64,000 nt of DNA from Malus domestica (Eukaryota > Streptophyta > Magnoliopsida > Rosales > Rosaceae): assembly GCF_042453785.1 (NCBI RefSeq), contig NC_091673.1, forward strand, positions 6,102,501 through 6,166,500, given 5' to 3'. The translations under genes were made by a program, and so were the position numbers. Shown here piece after piece: positions 23,657 to 37,409 of this stretch. The notes below the pieces were generated by a model. That model had not been told where the DNA came from and made no database searches. It worked only from the letters and a program-made list of their open reading frames with translations. Positions within the stretch are counted from its first letter, which is position 1. Each line of letters begins with the position of its first letter.

Positions 23657-24594
23657 GGCTCTATTTTTTTATTTTTTTTTATTTTTTTTTGTCAGGTCAT
23701 GAGACTCGGGACTCATTCTTGGGGCCCCAAGTTATTGGGCTCTAAATCAACAACCCTGTCCTCTTCCTTTCTTTTTTAATCAATGATGAAGATCCGAGCC
23801 ATAATCCTCCACCTCTAATGTAAAATTCGTTGCGTATTAAACCAAATATGGAGACTGAATTCTTTCAACATCAAGAATTGAAAAGAAAAGCACTATTAGA
23901 CTAAGAGCTACTTGATTCTGTATTTTCAATTTCGTTAGTACTGCATTCGTTTTTTAATAAAGATACACATCCTGCCTAAAAATATTTACCCGCTTAGGGT
24001 TCAAATTTTTTATTCTGGTAACAAAAAATTTAGTGGGGATTAGTTAATTTTCACCACCAGAGCCAAGACATACCCACAACTTCGAGAGAGAATGACTTAC
24101 GCGTGACACCTAATTGCCACTGCCACTGATATAGATTCACGTAGAAATTTACAAATCACGCACTAACGGTTGGCAACGAAACTCAAATTTTAGTGAAACG
24201 ACACATAAGGTTTTACCTTATCAACCGAGCCAACCATCGTTTGCAAGAGACCAAATTCTTCACCTACAACACTATCTTAAAAAAGAAGTGTGCTTACAAG
24301 TTTACAACCCAAAACCTAGTTGCCTTAATAAAAAAAGCACATCCCTTCAAACTCCCACAAAAGAAGGAAGAAGCACATGACATTTGGTTACGTCTCAAAT
24401 CTCAATTCAATAATTGGAGACTAAAACGACAACGTCTCATTCCGCCTTCACCTCCAACAGTCCTACCAAATCTCCATCGCCAAAAATATCTTCCCTGAAT
24501 CCAAGAGCAAAACTCAAAGATCTGAGCTTTCTCAGCTGATCCAATCCCTCAACCCGAACCCGGAAACCCATTGCGAAACATCCACCAATTTCCG
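23657..24594. other. Intergenic region and ENT 5' flank
   Basis: Begins with T-rich low-complexity sequence (23668-23690). No gene recognised. A weak short open frame at 24193-24498 has no family features. The last 150 bases, pyrimidine- and C-rich, are likely the 5' UTR of the transporter gene. Confidence 0.5.
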
Positions 24595-26358
24595 ATGGGT
24601 TTCAATGCCAAAACCGCCGACGAAAATTCTGAGGCCAGCCTCCTGCTCCCCACCGTAACCGCCGCCGCACCTAATAAAATCCCAAAGGACTCCTTCCACT
24701 TGGCCTATATCATCTACTTCACACTGGGTCTCGGCTACCTCCTCCCATGGAACGCGTTCATCACAGCCGTCGATTACTTCGCCTACCTCTACCCAGATGC
24801 CAGCGTCGACCGTATATTCTCCGTCGTGTACATGGTGGTGGGCCTCTTCTGCCTCCTCCTGATAATCTTCTACTCCCACATGTCCGAAGCCTATGTCCGG
24901 ATCAATGTGGGCCTGGGCCTCTTCGTCGTTTCGCTGCTAGTCGTTCCCCTCATGGATGTGTTTTACATCAAGGGTCGGGTCGGGTTGTACGACGGGTTTT
25001 ACGTGACGGTTGCGGCGGTTGCACTTTCCGGCGTGGCGGATGCATTGGTCCAAGGCTCGCTCATTGGGGCGGCTAGTGAGTTGCCCGGAACTTATATACA
25101 AGCCATTGTGGCCGGGACTGCTGGTTCAGGTAAAACTCCCTGCTCTTTGGATTTTCCGGTCGACTTTGGATTTTCAATTTTTGGGTTTTCTCTTTGTTTG
25201 ATTTTGGTTTCTGGGCATTGTTTCATTCTCTGAATTAAATTCTGATTTTAGTTAATCCCAGTTGACCTTCTTTGATTTTCTGAATCTCTGTGTAATCTGA
25301 ATGGCCGTTTGGGAAACTCTTCTGGTCATAAGCGCTTCTGCTAGAAGTGCTTTTAATGGATACACATTGAAATTGTTATTGAAAGTTTAACTGCATTCTG
25401 GAAAAGCACTTGGAAGTCTGCAGAAAACCTTCTCCATGGAGGCCTGTTTTCCTACCAAATGTAGTTAGAAACGCTTTCGATTGTCATAAGCACTTTTAGG
25501 TCTCTATGGAAGTATCAAATGAAAATTTCATTGCTGAAGCATATTAATTTTTTCTGCTCTAGGTTACTGGTTATGAGTTCATCAGAGTTTCCCAATAGGT
25601 CTTTCCAAATTTTGGATGATTTTACAGGAGTCGTCGTTTCTGCTCTAAGGATCGTAACCAAGGCTGTATATCCACAAACTGCCGATGGCCTGAGGAAAAG
25701 TGCTAACCTTTACTTCGCCGTCGGGATAGTCATTATTGTCATATGCATTGTTTTCTACAATGTGGCACCAAGGATTCCGGTGATGAAGTATTATGCAGAT
25801 TTGAAGGTTCAGGCTGTAAACGATGAGACAGAAGAGAAGGGTCCGCTGACCGTGACTGTTTTGAGATCAACTCTGTGGCACGTAGTCGATAGAGTCAAGT
25901 GGTATGGAATTAGCATCCTCCTCATCTATATCGTGACTTTGTCGATATTCCCGGGATACATTACCGAAGACGTGCATTCTCAGATTCTTAAGGATTGGTA
26001 CCCAATCATCCTTATCGCCGGCTACAACGTGTTTGATCTCGTTGGCAAGTCTCTGACTTCTGTGTATCTCCCCAGAAGTTCCAAGGTTGCAATCGGCAGT
26101 ACAGTTGTGCGATTGCTCTTCTTTCCTCTCTTCTACGGGTGCTTGCACGGCCCCAAATTCTTCCGAACAGAGATTCCAGTGACGATACTAACTTGCCTTT
26201 TGGGACTCACTAACGGCTACTTGACCAGTGTGTTGATGATTTTGGCTCCCAAAGTTGTCCAATTACAACATGCCGAGACTGCCGGGATCGTGATCGTGCT
26301 GTTCTTGGTTCTGGGGTTGGCTGCTGGCTCAGTTGTATCTTGGTTCTGGGTCATCTGA
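24595..26358 (+). CDS. Equilibrative nucleoside transporter (ENT1-type)
   Basis: A membrane carrier for nucleosides, in plants often proton-coupled in the ENT1 type. Two exons, 24595-25129 and 25628-26358, give 422 codons (421 aa), the normal plant length. The start MGFNAKTADEN was chosen over an in-frame non-ATG extension. The family signature LGLGYLLPWNAFITAVDYF forms the first membrane helix, and about 11 hydrophobic helices follow. A hydrophilic loop (residues about 225-255, VNDETEEKGPLTV) separates the N- and C-terminal helix groups. The C-terminus is a membrane helix (GLAAGSVVSWFWVI). The intron holds fragments of an AAGCGCTT-type MITE. Convergent with RBM25 downstream. Arabidopsis ENT1 and ENT8 are the closest types by recall. 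Confidence 0.93.
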
Positions 26359-27089
26359 TTGCTCAGCAAATTGCGTACATACTAAAAACTCTAAAACCTG
26401 CTATTGCCGAGATCCCACTGCTGGCTCAGTTGTTTTTCTGTATAGCTTTGTAATGCTACTGTTAATAATATTTTCTTAAACATGGATTATGAAATGTAAA
26501 TGGTTGATTATCAATTTGTTCATCTTTATGTAAACCTGAATTTGAATCGGATACCATGCTAACTGCTAAAGATGTGATTTTCGCACTCCGTTTTCTCGGT
26601 AAACCAAAGGAAGATCAAGGAACAAAAACAAAGGGAGAAGCGTAGAATGGGAAAGCGGGAGTGTGAATCAAATCACACCCTCGGATTGAAAACAAAAATA
26701 ATACGCACCGGTGCTTGGAGTTCTTAAAAGAGAATAACAGAGGTGTAATGGTTGGAAGGGTTCCCCGGTCATGCACTGCAAAATACAATGGCCTGAATGA
26801 AAGTGCCAGTATAAATATAAGTAAAATTTTGGAAAGAAACAGCAATAGGACATCTGATAGATTCCAAAGCTACAAACAACCCACAAGAGTGAGGAAACAA
26901 AACAGCGGGTGTTAATAGCTTATGGAGCAAAATGTATTGTGAAGCAACACAAACAGAAAGAATTTAGTTTAGCCTTGACGGCCATCTATGCTATCCATCC
27001 TAGGTAACGACGCTGGAGGCCAAAGGACGTATTATGCTAACAAGACTCGGGTCTACAGCAGCAAAAGTACAACTGACTAGAGAAAACTA
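26359..27089. other. Convergent 3' region between ENT and RBM25
   Basis: 3' UTR and spacer of two tail-to-tail genes. AT-rich with AATAAT/TTCTTAAA-type polyadenylation-like sequence near 26470. No further gene. Confidence 0.5.
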
Positions 27090-30000
27090 TTAAGTTCTTG
27101 TTCTTGAAGCCAGACCTGTCTCGACCTTCTTAATTTCAAAGATGAGCATCCTCCACATCTTGAGAACAAACATTTCGGCTTCTTCGTCTAAAATGGATTG
27201 AAGCAGCTGTAGCATGCGTTCTGCTCCAACATGTTCCTGAGTACTAGATACAATGTAATCTACCAGTGTGGTCTCTTCCTCTCCCAGGAATTCCGTAATC
27301 TTCTTCGAAATCCATGGTCTCATGCGTTCATGTAGTGCATGCTGTGAAAGCAGAACACATCAGACATTAGTACGAGCAGTTATTAGACTATTTGAATGAA
27401 TGATCACCAGGAAGCAAATCTTGCAAGTTTAAACAAAATAATTTAAAATCATGGGCTGTGCTTACATGTTCATAAATAGCCCAATTTATTTCATAGGAGA
27501 ATAATTCCTCCTTTGTCTTTGGAATCATATCGATCAGTTGTTTTGCATCCAAAAGCTTCTTATTATCCTTTGTCCTTGGTTTATTCATCGCATGGTCTCG
27601 ATCCGTATCACGGTCAATAGTCTTCTCCCTGTGCTCATCTCTAGTCCGATTAGAGTCATCACCATTCTGGTCCCTATCCCGGTGGCTTGACCTATCATTA
27701 GAACGTCTACTTCTTTCCTTCTCTGTAACTGGCTTCTCTTCTTTAGAACTAGCATTTGATATTCGCTTTGCGAATTCAGCCGCTGCAGCCAAATTTGATG
27801 GAGCTGTCCCAGAAATTGGTTGGACAGCCTGTAGTTCTTCGGTTGAATAATCAATGGGAACCAGGGGCCTCATTTTTTTGTCCTTGTGTGCATCATCATC
27901 CTCCTCATTGAAAACAGAAGGAACAGCGGTACGTTTTCCAGAACCCAGTAGGCCAAAACCCAACTTCTTTGCTGGGGCACTGCCACTCTGCTGCGGTTCT
28001 GATGCAGAAACTGAAGTCATGGTTGACTCATCATCACTGTTACCATTTTGTAAAGTCCCATCACCTGTCGCATCAAAGTCAAACGACATGAACAAAAAGG
28101 AAAAGAAAAGGGAAAAGAGGGCAAAAGAAAACTACGATAAAAGCAATAAATAACTTCCCGAGTAATTTACCTATATGATTCTCATGACCAGAATCACCCC
28201 CATTATCCTGTTCAGTTGCCTTATCTTTCAGTTGCACACCGAATTCTTCAGCCAAAGCAGCTTTTTCGCTTCCATTTGCAACATGGCCAGATGAATCCCT
28301 CAATGCATCTCTCTCTTGCTGCAGCTGCTTTTCCTCTTCAGCCCTCCCTTTAGCATCAGCAATTTCTTCTTCCTCTTTCTGCCTGTCAGCTAAGTCTTCT
28401 TCTTTCTCCCGTAGTCTCCTCTTTCTCTTCTCCTCCAACACACTTCTCCTCCATTTTTTTCTGGAATCTTCATCCTCATCATCTTCTTCATAAATTATCT
28501 CTTTCCTCCGTTTGCGTTCCCTCTCTTTCTCCCTCTCCTTCTCATACTGCCTCTGTTTCTCTTTCTCCCTTTCCCTATACTCCCAATCTTTGAGACATTT
28601 TTCATACTGATGCTCAGCATCCTCCAGTTTTCTCCTTTGCTCCTTCTCCTTCCGTACCCGTTCTCGCTCTGTTTCTCTTTCGTATCTTTCAATCTCACGC
28701 TCCTTTTCCCGTTTCATATCTCGCTCATTGTCTCTGCTCCTCCGATCTTGCTTTCTGCTCCTATCATGTGAGCTTGTTTGAGGGCTCCCCTGCTCGCTTG
28801 TTGTTTTGTTGTCACTAGTTATCTCTTCATCAATTTTTTCTTCATAAGCATCTGAAAAGTTAAAGTACCAACTATAAGTGTAACAACAAACTGCCACTAA
28901 TAAATGACTCTAAACAACTTCTTTGCTTATTGAGTACAAACATGAGACTTACCATTTCTCGTTATATCAACATCAGAGTCTCCATCCCTTGATTTAGCTG
29001 GCAGCGCTGAGTTTGAATTCCTAGTACCATCACCAGGGGCTGGTGTAGGTGGCGGAGGAGGGAGAGGTTTGTTTTTTATTCTCTCCTCTATCAAACTTGT
29101 AAGCTTCTCCATAGCCTCCCGGTCAGCTTCCTTGTCTTCGTCAGTCACAATACCAAAATTGGCAGGGTCATTTTCTTTGTTACTCGAATTACCATCTTCC
29201 TCCTTTGAGTCTTGTACAGAAGGATTTGAAGGTACAATCTTCTCAACGTCTAGTGCACTTCCATCACCTTTCTCAGCTGCTTCAGCTTCTTTGAGCTTCT
29301 TTGAGTTTTCAGTCTTCTTTTTAACAACCCTCTCCAGATACTCTCTTGTTGCTTGATTAACATTTAACTGTTTATGTTTACAACATCAAATATAAAGAGA
29401 TAAATATAAGCAAAGTTGAACGCGCGGAGAAGTATATATGGCATGATTACTAAGGAAGGCCGTGAGATTTTCCATTGCACCATAATGACAATGACAAAAA
29501 AAACACAATTAAACTGACAAATTATCTAATTAGAATCACGACATACAACAAGGTCCTGCCCATCAATGCTCAAATTAGTGAGAAGACGCAATGCCCGAAG
29601 AACCCCTTCAGCAGATTCAAATTCGCAGAACCCAAAGCGCCTAGGAGTACCATCTGTGGGATCTTGAGCACGTTTCCAACTCTTGACAGGTCCACACAAC
29701 TTCACAAAAGGTAAACCATTAGAAGTCAACTTATAAATTTGGGTAACATAACAAAACAGTGGGAAAATTGATAAAGAACAACAGAAATCGCAGTAATTTG
29801 ACAGCACACCTGGAGGAGATATTTCATAAATTCATTGTCCACCGTTGGTGCTATCTTCCCAACATAAACAGTGGTTTGTGGTTTCTCAGCTGGAGTGACA
29901 ATAGGAAGAATCGGCCTAACAACAGGAGGGATAATTGGGCGAACTCCAGGAATCCCAGGAACAGGGGCACGCTGAAGCAAACCAGTTGCTCCCGGTGGGC

Positions 30001-31874
30001 GTGGAGGAAACGGGGTCCGAATCATTGGATGATATGAAGGATAACGAGGAAGTCCTACAAAAACACAAATAAATATCTTGCAAATGTGTCAGAGAACGCT
30101 TATGAACTGGATCCAATGATAGATAGGTGACCCTCCCCAAGCTAAACAGATGTATGAAATACAGTATGACTCTAAATAATGACTTTTGTTACCACACATT
30201 AAAAGCATATTATAGATGGCAGCACAGGCATAGCAACTACCACCAGCTGAACAGATAACCTGAAGGAAACATTAAGAAGCAGCATCGTGTTCATAAACCA
30301 TGAATGAATAAATTGTGCTTACCTTGCACATCCACTTAGACCAAAGTAGCCTTCTCAAGTAAAATAAAACCTCCAACATCTCATGCATATAGGGGTTGAT
30401 GAGAATTAAACATACTTGATATACCGACAGTTTAATTCATCTCAAAAGGTTAGCAGTATGCAATGCAGCATGAGAACATTAGAAGATTAAAAACAAAATT
30501 TTAACAAACATGCACAAATAAACACATGATTAGATGTCTACATGTATTTATAAATAGATTGATTGATTGTCAGATGAATGGATGATGGACATATATATGT
30601 ATCTATGGATAGAAAGACTTCAGTACCTTAGAACACAAGGGCAATGAGCACTCAGTTGCAAACATGGTCTGCTTCTGGCAATTCATAAACCCATGAAAGG
30701 GAAAGTATCCTTAAAATTACCAGAAAGCATCCTACTCAAATAAACACGACATAGTAATGTAACTTTAGCATGACAAACTGAACAGTAAAATTTTCCGAAT
30801 TTTGGGAATATTCATTTATATTTTGAACTCCAGACCAACTTGAGCTTGAATAAAACTTCAAAATATGTGCATACCAAAAAAGGAGTTGTAGATGGGGGGT
30901 TCTCAAAGCAATATGAAGCAAGCCTTCCAACCTTTCTCACCGAATTCAATCAAGACACTGTACGAGAAAACATCCTGTCATCGATACCCTCAATCTAACA
31001 CACTACACTAACTTTTCTGAACAAACTCCGAACTCTGCTTTAGCAAACTCTTCCCACTGTATTATACCATTAGTCTTAATTTGATTGCTATCCGTAGATT
31101 AAACAAAGTTATTTACTTTTCACTTTTTCGAGACAAAAACCAAAAGCTTGATGCACTCAAGCAATTCCGTGTGGCACATTAATCAACTGGACCTAAGTAT
31201 TTCTTGAACAACACATACCAAAACAGCACCAAGCAATTGAAATACGAGAACCAACAATATATACAAATATTTGGAATTGAATTGAAATTGAATAGCAGAA
31301 AAAAAAACATACGAAATAACTAAGTGATTACAGAGAGAAGCAAAAACCCACCAGGTAAGGCGCCTTGGGGAGCACCAGTGGACATGGGTGCGTATCCATT
31401 AGGCATCGGTGCGTACGGTCTCATAGGCTGCATCTGGTAATGCATCATATTCTGCGGGGCCGATGACGGCGGGGGCACACCAGGAGCCATCGGAGCTCCG
31501 GAGCTCACACCAGGCGGCTGGACACCGGGGATTTGATAATTCGGATTGGGCACACCGGGGTTCGGTATTGGAGTGAACTGTGGAACCGGCCGGAAAGACG
31601 GCGCGACCGGCGGTAAGGCGCCGGAAACCTGTTGTGGCGCGAAGGAGATCGAAGGATGTGACGGTGGAGGCGGCAGAGATACTAGAGGCGGATTCGAATC
31701 AGGGTTTACGGTGATAGGTGTGGATGATAACGACGATGATTGTGATGGTGGTGGTGGTGGTGGTGGTGTGCTGGAGGCGGGTACGGGATCAGGTTGGTTA
31801 GATTGGGGATTAGGGTTACCGGATTGGGGATTGGACAGTGGGTTTGTGGCGGGAGAAGAAGGAGCGTCCGCCAT
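27090..31874 (-). CDS. RBM25: RNA-binding protein 25 (RBM25) splicing factor, RRM + RE/RD-rich + PWI
   Basis: A nuclear splicing regulator associated with U1 snRNP and alternative splice-site choice. Seven exons on the minus strand: 31874-31352, 30054-29810, 29699-29547, 29367-28953, 28851-28171, 28064-27466 and 27341-27090. They total 956 codons in frame (955 aa), a little above the ~900 aa of Arabidopsis. The start MADAPSSPATNP opens a Pro-rich N-terminus with a P7 run. The RRM (about 238-307) shows TTVYVGKIAP and RRFGFCEFES. A long charged central part, rich in Arg-Glu and Asp-Arg, holds most of the coding length. The PWI domain at the C-terminus contains RMRPWISKKITEFLGEEE. Intron 1 is about 1.3 kb. 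Intact. Confidence 0.95.
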
Positions 31875-32855
31875 GGCTAGAAAGAATTGAAATCTGCGGG
31901 TGAATTTTTGCTTTTTTTGTGCCCTAGGAGAGAGAAACAAGGAGAGGGAGAGCGACAGAGAGAACAAGGGAAGGGTTTATGTACGAATTACAATAGTTTG
32001 CGTTCGGGAAGAAGTAAAAAATTTGTTAGATTAGCAGTGTACGTGTCGCCCCTCTATTGGCCAACAAAACTCAAAAGAACATACAGGCCTTAATTCTTGG
32101 GAGTATTTTTGCTCAACACAAAAACTATGGTGTAATAATTAATCGTCTCATATGTGTCATTTCAAAATTATATTTTAGTGTGTATAGAACCTGTGATAAT
32201 ATATCACGTGTTATTATATTTTAAGTAGATTTTACAGATTTTACATTATTGCAACATGATATGACATAAAATTCACACTTTTTAGGTCCCCACTTGACTT
32301 TGTGTAGATGTTTTGACATCCAATTTATATATTTCATTAGGTTGATTGTGGATAACCGTTAACTAATGACGTTATAAGTATAGGTCACACATGTAAAACA
32401 TTTGTGTATTTTCTATGGAATGACTACTACGTTCAAAAGGCACGCATAAGACTAAATGGTTGATCAGATAATTAGCCAAATAAAATGTGTAAATTGAACG
32501 ATATCAAAAGGATTAAATCACAATCGTCTCAATGTTTAAACAATAAGATTTAATTTGGTTTACAATAATTCGATTTTTAGCTAAAGTCGAAAACAAAATG
32601 AAAGTTACTATTCGGTTTGATTAGCCCGGTCTACCTATATTCAAGTAATATTAGGGTAAATTTTATAAATTATATAACGTATTTGGTTTAAAAAATTGGT
32701 CTACCGAACATTATTTTTATTAGGTTTTTTATTTTGTCGTGACATAAGAAGCTGGTGAGTCAGTATAAAATCACAAATCGGTGAGAAGGGAGTGTGAGAG
32801 CTTCCAATTAGAGAGAGAGGGAGAGTCGACATTTTGGGGGTTTCGCATTCTCTGC
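31875..32855. promoter_or_regulatory. Divergent promoter region between RBM25 and the SUMO protease gene
   Basis: The two genes start 981 bp apart and point away from each other. A TATA-like CAGTATAAAATC lies at 32761-32772, about 85 bp before the SUMO-protease ATG. The RBM25 side is rich in CTCTCTC. The middle is AT-rich with no gene. Confidence 0.55.
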
Positions 32856-35800
32856 ATGGAGGAAGAGACGGGGAGGAAGAGGAGGATCGATGTCAGCAAG
32901 GTGCTGGATAGTCTCGACGACAGCGGCGATCCGCTTGAGAGGGTGGTTTTGCCGGAGTCAAAGCGGAAAGCTACGGCCGCGGAGGAGCAGCCGCCGAAGC
33001 AGTCCGGAATGGGGGGCGGTGATCAGCAGCGGGATTATTTATTCGAGGACATAGGCGATCGCGAGCTGGAGGAGAAGATTAAGCGGCAGAAGAGTAACAT
33101 TGAGAAACTGAGCCGCAGCTTGCCGGACAAAGGCGAAAAGCTCCGGGTGGCTCTTATGCTGTTGGAGGACGAAAAGGAGCGGAGAAGATGCAGTCTGCTT
33201 GAAAAGGTGCGTTTTGCTTTTCTGTTCTGTTTGGTTTCTCACAAAATGGAGGCAAAATTGAATGCAAAGTTTTATTTTTTTTTTTTGGGGGGGGGGGGGG
33301 GGTTTAATACTTCATTTCTAGTTTTATATTGATGTGCTTCATACCCTTTTCAGTCTGGCTGGAATTGCTGGAAATCAGAATTCTGAATGTTTATGTAGAA
33401 GTACTTCTCAGAAAAGTGCTTATCAAAATTGATTCTGAGTCTTCTGACTGTAGTTGCTTTGGTTTTCATTGAATAGAACACCAGTAGGTGGGAGGAGCTC
33501 GCACAAGCCACGAGCTGTAAAAACAGAAACATGGGTAAGCCCTTTCTTTCATCGATACGTTGTGTTAACTAAAAGGTTACACATTAATTGAACCGAATTT
33601 GCTACGGATTGTTTGCATGGTTAAGTACTGTGGTGTTGCAAATATCATTTTATATGTTTTGCGGTACTCGCGTTTAAGAAACTTAAATGTGGCTTCTAGA
33701 TGATTCTACTGGCTTCAAAAATGAGACTGCAGCACCTCTGGCAAAGCCAAAGTCTGAATTTGCTTGCCATTTTGAACAAAAGATGGAAGAAAAGGTAATG
33801 CGATCCACCATATTCTTCTTTATTGTTTGAATAAGTAGCTTTTAAAATTTAAATATAATTGCTTCAGTCTATTCTTAATGCAGTCTGATTCTAGGACAGC
33901 CAGTGAAACTCAAACAGAATCATCTCTTCTTCCATGCAACCGGCAGAGCATGAAAAGCAATGGAAAGTTATTGCAAAAAGGAGGACGGAAAGGTCGATCT
34001 TCATCAAGATACGTACCTCGTCAATGCTCTAGCAGTTTTAATCATAAACAAGAAAAATGTTCTCCTTCAAATGGTGGTCATAAAGGCGGGGCTTCTTTCC
34101 CTTGTTCACTTCGCCACGTTGCAGAAGACTTGTCTAGTTGTGGCAGAAAGTAACGATCTTTTCTTTTACCTCATTCGCTTTCAGTGTATTATCTTCTATT
34201 GAAATTCTAACTACACTAGATAGCCTTAATGGCTAATACCCCTTTTATTTAATAACTTGCATTTCTCTCTTTTCCTTCTTTCCAGCTGGAATGATGCTTC
34301 TCAAATAAATGGTTCAAGGCATCAAAAGGTACAATGTCTTGTGTTTCATTCTACATTTTATCTAGGCACCTTCTTTTTAACTGGAAATGTTGGAATTAGT
34401 GAGAAGTTGTCTTGGTGGGTGAAACTTTTGCTACAATTAGATATATTTTAGTGTGATCATTGCCTTATGGGCTTTGTGTTTTTGTCCTGCCACAGTTTAT
34501 ATATCCTGTCACCTTCTCCATTTAGTAATTAAATCCATAGTTTCATGATTATAGCAGGGTCAGACAGTTGTAGAAATTCTGGATGAGGAGGATGCTGAAC
34601 CTGCGGACACAGCAGAGCAAGAAGAAGAACTTCCCGAGGGGTACCTATAATTTAAAAAACTGTTGCTATTTTTTTTTTACCGTGTTTCAGGCTTAGCCAA
34701 ATTTGAGGTTGATATTAACAATAATCTGTTTACCTTGTCTCTTTTTCCAGCATTAGCAAGGTTAAGATCTACTACCCATCAAGGTACAAAATCCCTTTTT
34801 GGAGATGATGCAAAGAGACCCCTTTGAATTTTGAGGATATAGAGCACAACTGATAATCATGTGGTTTTTTTTTTTTTTTTTGGTCTTATTCAGAAATGAT
34901 CCAAAATCTGTAGAAATCTGTTATGCGGACATTGGGTGCCTTGATCCTGAAGGCTACTTGACATCAACTATCATGAACTTCTACATTCGGTAAGCTGTTT
35001 TAGATGTATCTGTAAATGCAGATTTATAGGTCACAATAACAGACATACATTCCTATCTTTTCTCATATCATATATGTGATGTTGCAATATCTTTTGACTA
35101 GATATCTACAACAACAAACATCCCCAACAGACAGAGCGTTACACAACTTTCATTTCTTTAATACATTTTTTTATGAGAAACTCAAGGAGGATGTAGCATA
35201 TAAGGTAAGTATTTATCTTGTTCTACTTTCAGTGCTTGCTGTTTCTGTTCCAAAAATTGGGTTAGTAAAATTGGTAATCCATTTGTTTTAGAAACTCAGA
35301 ATCCATTTTTTATGTGCTTAATGATCGGCCAATATGGTCGAGACTTTCAAAGTCTTTAGAGACGAAGGAAACTACTCATACCATATAATTTCTTTTACAC
35401 TTTTAGAAAGTGAGTGGAGACATCTGGCCTAGATCTTGACTCAAAAGCTCTTATTCACAAGAATAGACAGTTTTTCTTGTGTATGATAAAATACTAATCA
35501 TATTCCTATGATGTATACATATATATGTACATACACACACATATCAGTATATCATGCAATGGCTATATCATGCTCATTTTTCCTAGCTTGTTTCCCTTGT
35601 ACCATGTAGGGGGACGACAAGGATAAACATTTTGGCAAGTTTAGGAGATGGTGGAAGGGTGTTAATATATTTGAGAAGGCATATGTACTTATTCCTATAA
35701 ATGAAGAGTAAGTCTTTTTGTTACTGCTAAGATTATGTACTTGTAGTTGTAAGATTGTTCATGGTAGAAAAATGTGGCAGATGACAATGGAAATACTTGC

Positions 35801-37409
35801 TAGAAAGCTCATAAGTGGAATAAACTGTTTACCATCTTGGTGCTTATTTGATATATTTTTTTTTAATTTTAATTTTTACTTGATCAAGTACTGAAAGATG
35901 AGATGCTCCTTAACAGAAGAAAAAGGATGAAATGTTGGAAGCCTTGTCTGGATTAATGCTCACGCGAATGTGGGTAGAAGTTATTGTACTTGCGTGTCTG
36001 GCATGGTTAGTTGACTTGACTGCCTTGCCAATGACTAATGACTTTTATATAGTTGCTACCATTGTAGTAAAAAGCAGTAAGCGGGATAAATCCTGTATCT
36101 AACTAAGATGAGGCTGGATCAATATGGTTGACTTTTGAACTCGGATGAATGGTATAAACACAAAATGCTCAAGAAAAAAAAAACTTATATAAATCATTTT
36201 CTCTCAGTGTTTTAGTATTCATCAATTTTCAAATGTTATGATAAACTATTGTGGTATGTTTTCTGTATCCTAGTTTCCAGCTTTTTTTTCTTTTTTTGTT
36301 ACTTAAACTACCAAACATATGATTTCATTCTGGTGTTTGATGTATCCAGTAAACATTGGAGTCTAGTGATTATCTGCATCCCTGACAAGGAAGAAGAATC
36401 AGGACCCATTGTACTTCATTTAGATTCTTTATCCGGAGTCCATTCTCCTAGATCAGTTTTTCAAAATATTAAAAGGTGAGACAAAACATGCCCTTAATCT
36501 GTTTACGTCTTGCTAGGTTATTTCAATTAGTTAATGGTGATGGAATTGATGACTAATGTCCTAAGCAGCTATCTGAGAGCAGAATGGAATTATTTGGGTC
36601 CAGAAGTTGCCGTTTCAGATCTTCCTATTTCCGACAGTATATGGAAGCAACTTCCCCAAAAAATTGAAGAGAGAAAACTTGCGGTACATTTTGCTCTTAA
36701 ATTGTTGAAGTTTAAATGTTAGAATGCCATTACTATCAAAAAAGAAAATTTGTTCCACATTTCCATTGGCATATGATTATTAGAATTACAAGTACAGTAT
36801 ATACTTAATTTTGAGATGTTGTGTGTTAAAATTGTATAAGATCATAAAGCTCTTGGACATTTCACTTAAAACTTCAAATTTCACTTAAAACTTCAAATTT
36901 CACTGTGGCTAGGAAGTTGGAAAGGTTGCTAACATCCAAAGAACACCCAGCTATCCCCAAAGTGCGGGGCATGTTGGGCTTGAATGACTAGCCTGCCTTG
37001 GTTGGTCTGAAGCTTACCACTTTTTGTATTTCCCACCAGGTCCCCCAACAGCGAAATGAATATGATTGTGGTCTATTTGTCCTTTTCTTCATGGAGCGCT
37101 TCATCGAAGAGGCCCCTGAAAGGCTGAAAATGAAAGATTTGTCAATGGTATTGTGTTTCATCTGTTCTCAACCTTTCCGTCCTTAAAGAGAAAATAGAAT
37201 GATCTCAAACATGTTTCTTCTGTTCTTAACTTTTCCGTCTTCGATTAATTATTTTGAACTCCCAGTTTGGCAGGCGGTGGTTCAAACCTGAAGCAGCTTC
37301 AAGTTTGAGAAAGAAAATCCGGAAGGAACTCAGGCAAGAATTTCGAGATGCATATTTTGTTAACCTCTCAAAAGAATCTGCTCCAGCGGTTGGTGCTTCT
37401 GAAGAATGA
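32856..37409 (+). CDS. Ubiquitin-like-specific (SUMO) protease, ULP1D/OTS type (14 exons)
   Basis: A C48 cysteine protease that removes SUMO from proteins. OTS1/2 act in salt and hormone responses. Exons: 32856-33206, 33477-33534, 33700-33794, 33884-34149, 34286-34328, 34558-34640, 34751-34783, 34894-34989, 35102-35204, 35610-35707, 36350-36475, 36569-36683, 37040-37147 and 37266-37409. They sum to 573 codons in frame (572 aa; Arabidopsis OTS1 is about 584). The N-terminal half is charged, with Arg/Lys and acidic stretches. The catalytic domain keeps all residues: His411 (KHWSL), Asp434 (HLDSLSG), Gln493 and Cys499 (PQQRNEYDCGLF). The start at 32856 is the first ATG in frame; codons upstream lack ATG. 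Intact. Confidence 0.93.
33275..33302 (+). repeat. T-run joined to a 16-base G-run in intron 1
   Basis: About twelve T are followed by sixteen G (33287-33302). Such runs are error-prone to sequence, and the G-run could form G-quadruplex RNA in the pre-mRNA. It is in intron 1 of the SUMO protease gene. Confidence 0.9.

Noticed and set aside
24193-24498. 101-codon plus-strand open frame upstream of the ENT gene
   Set aside because: Composition is that of AT-rich spacer, with no domain or homologue recognised. It lies in the likely promoter/5' UTR area of ENT.
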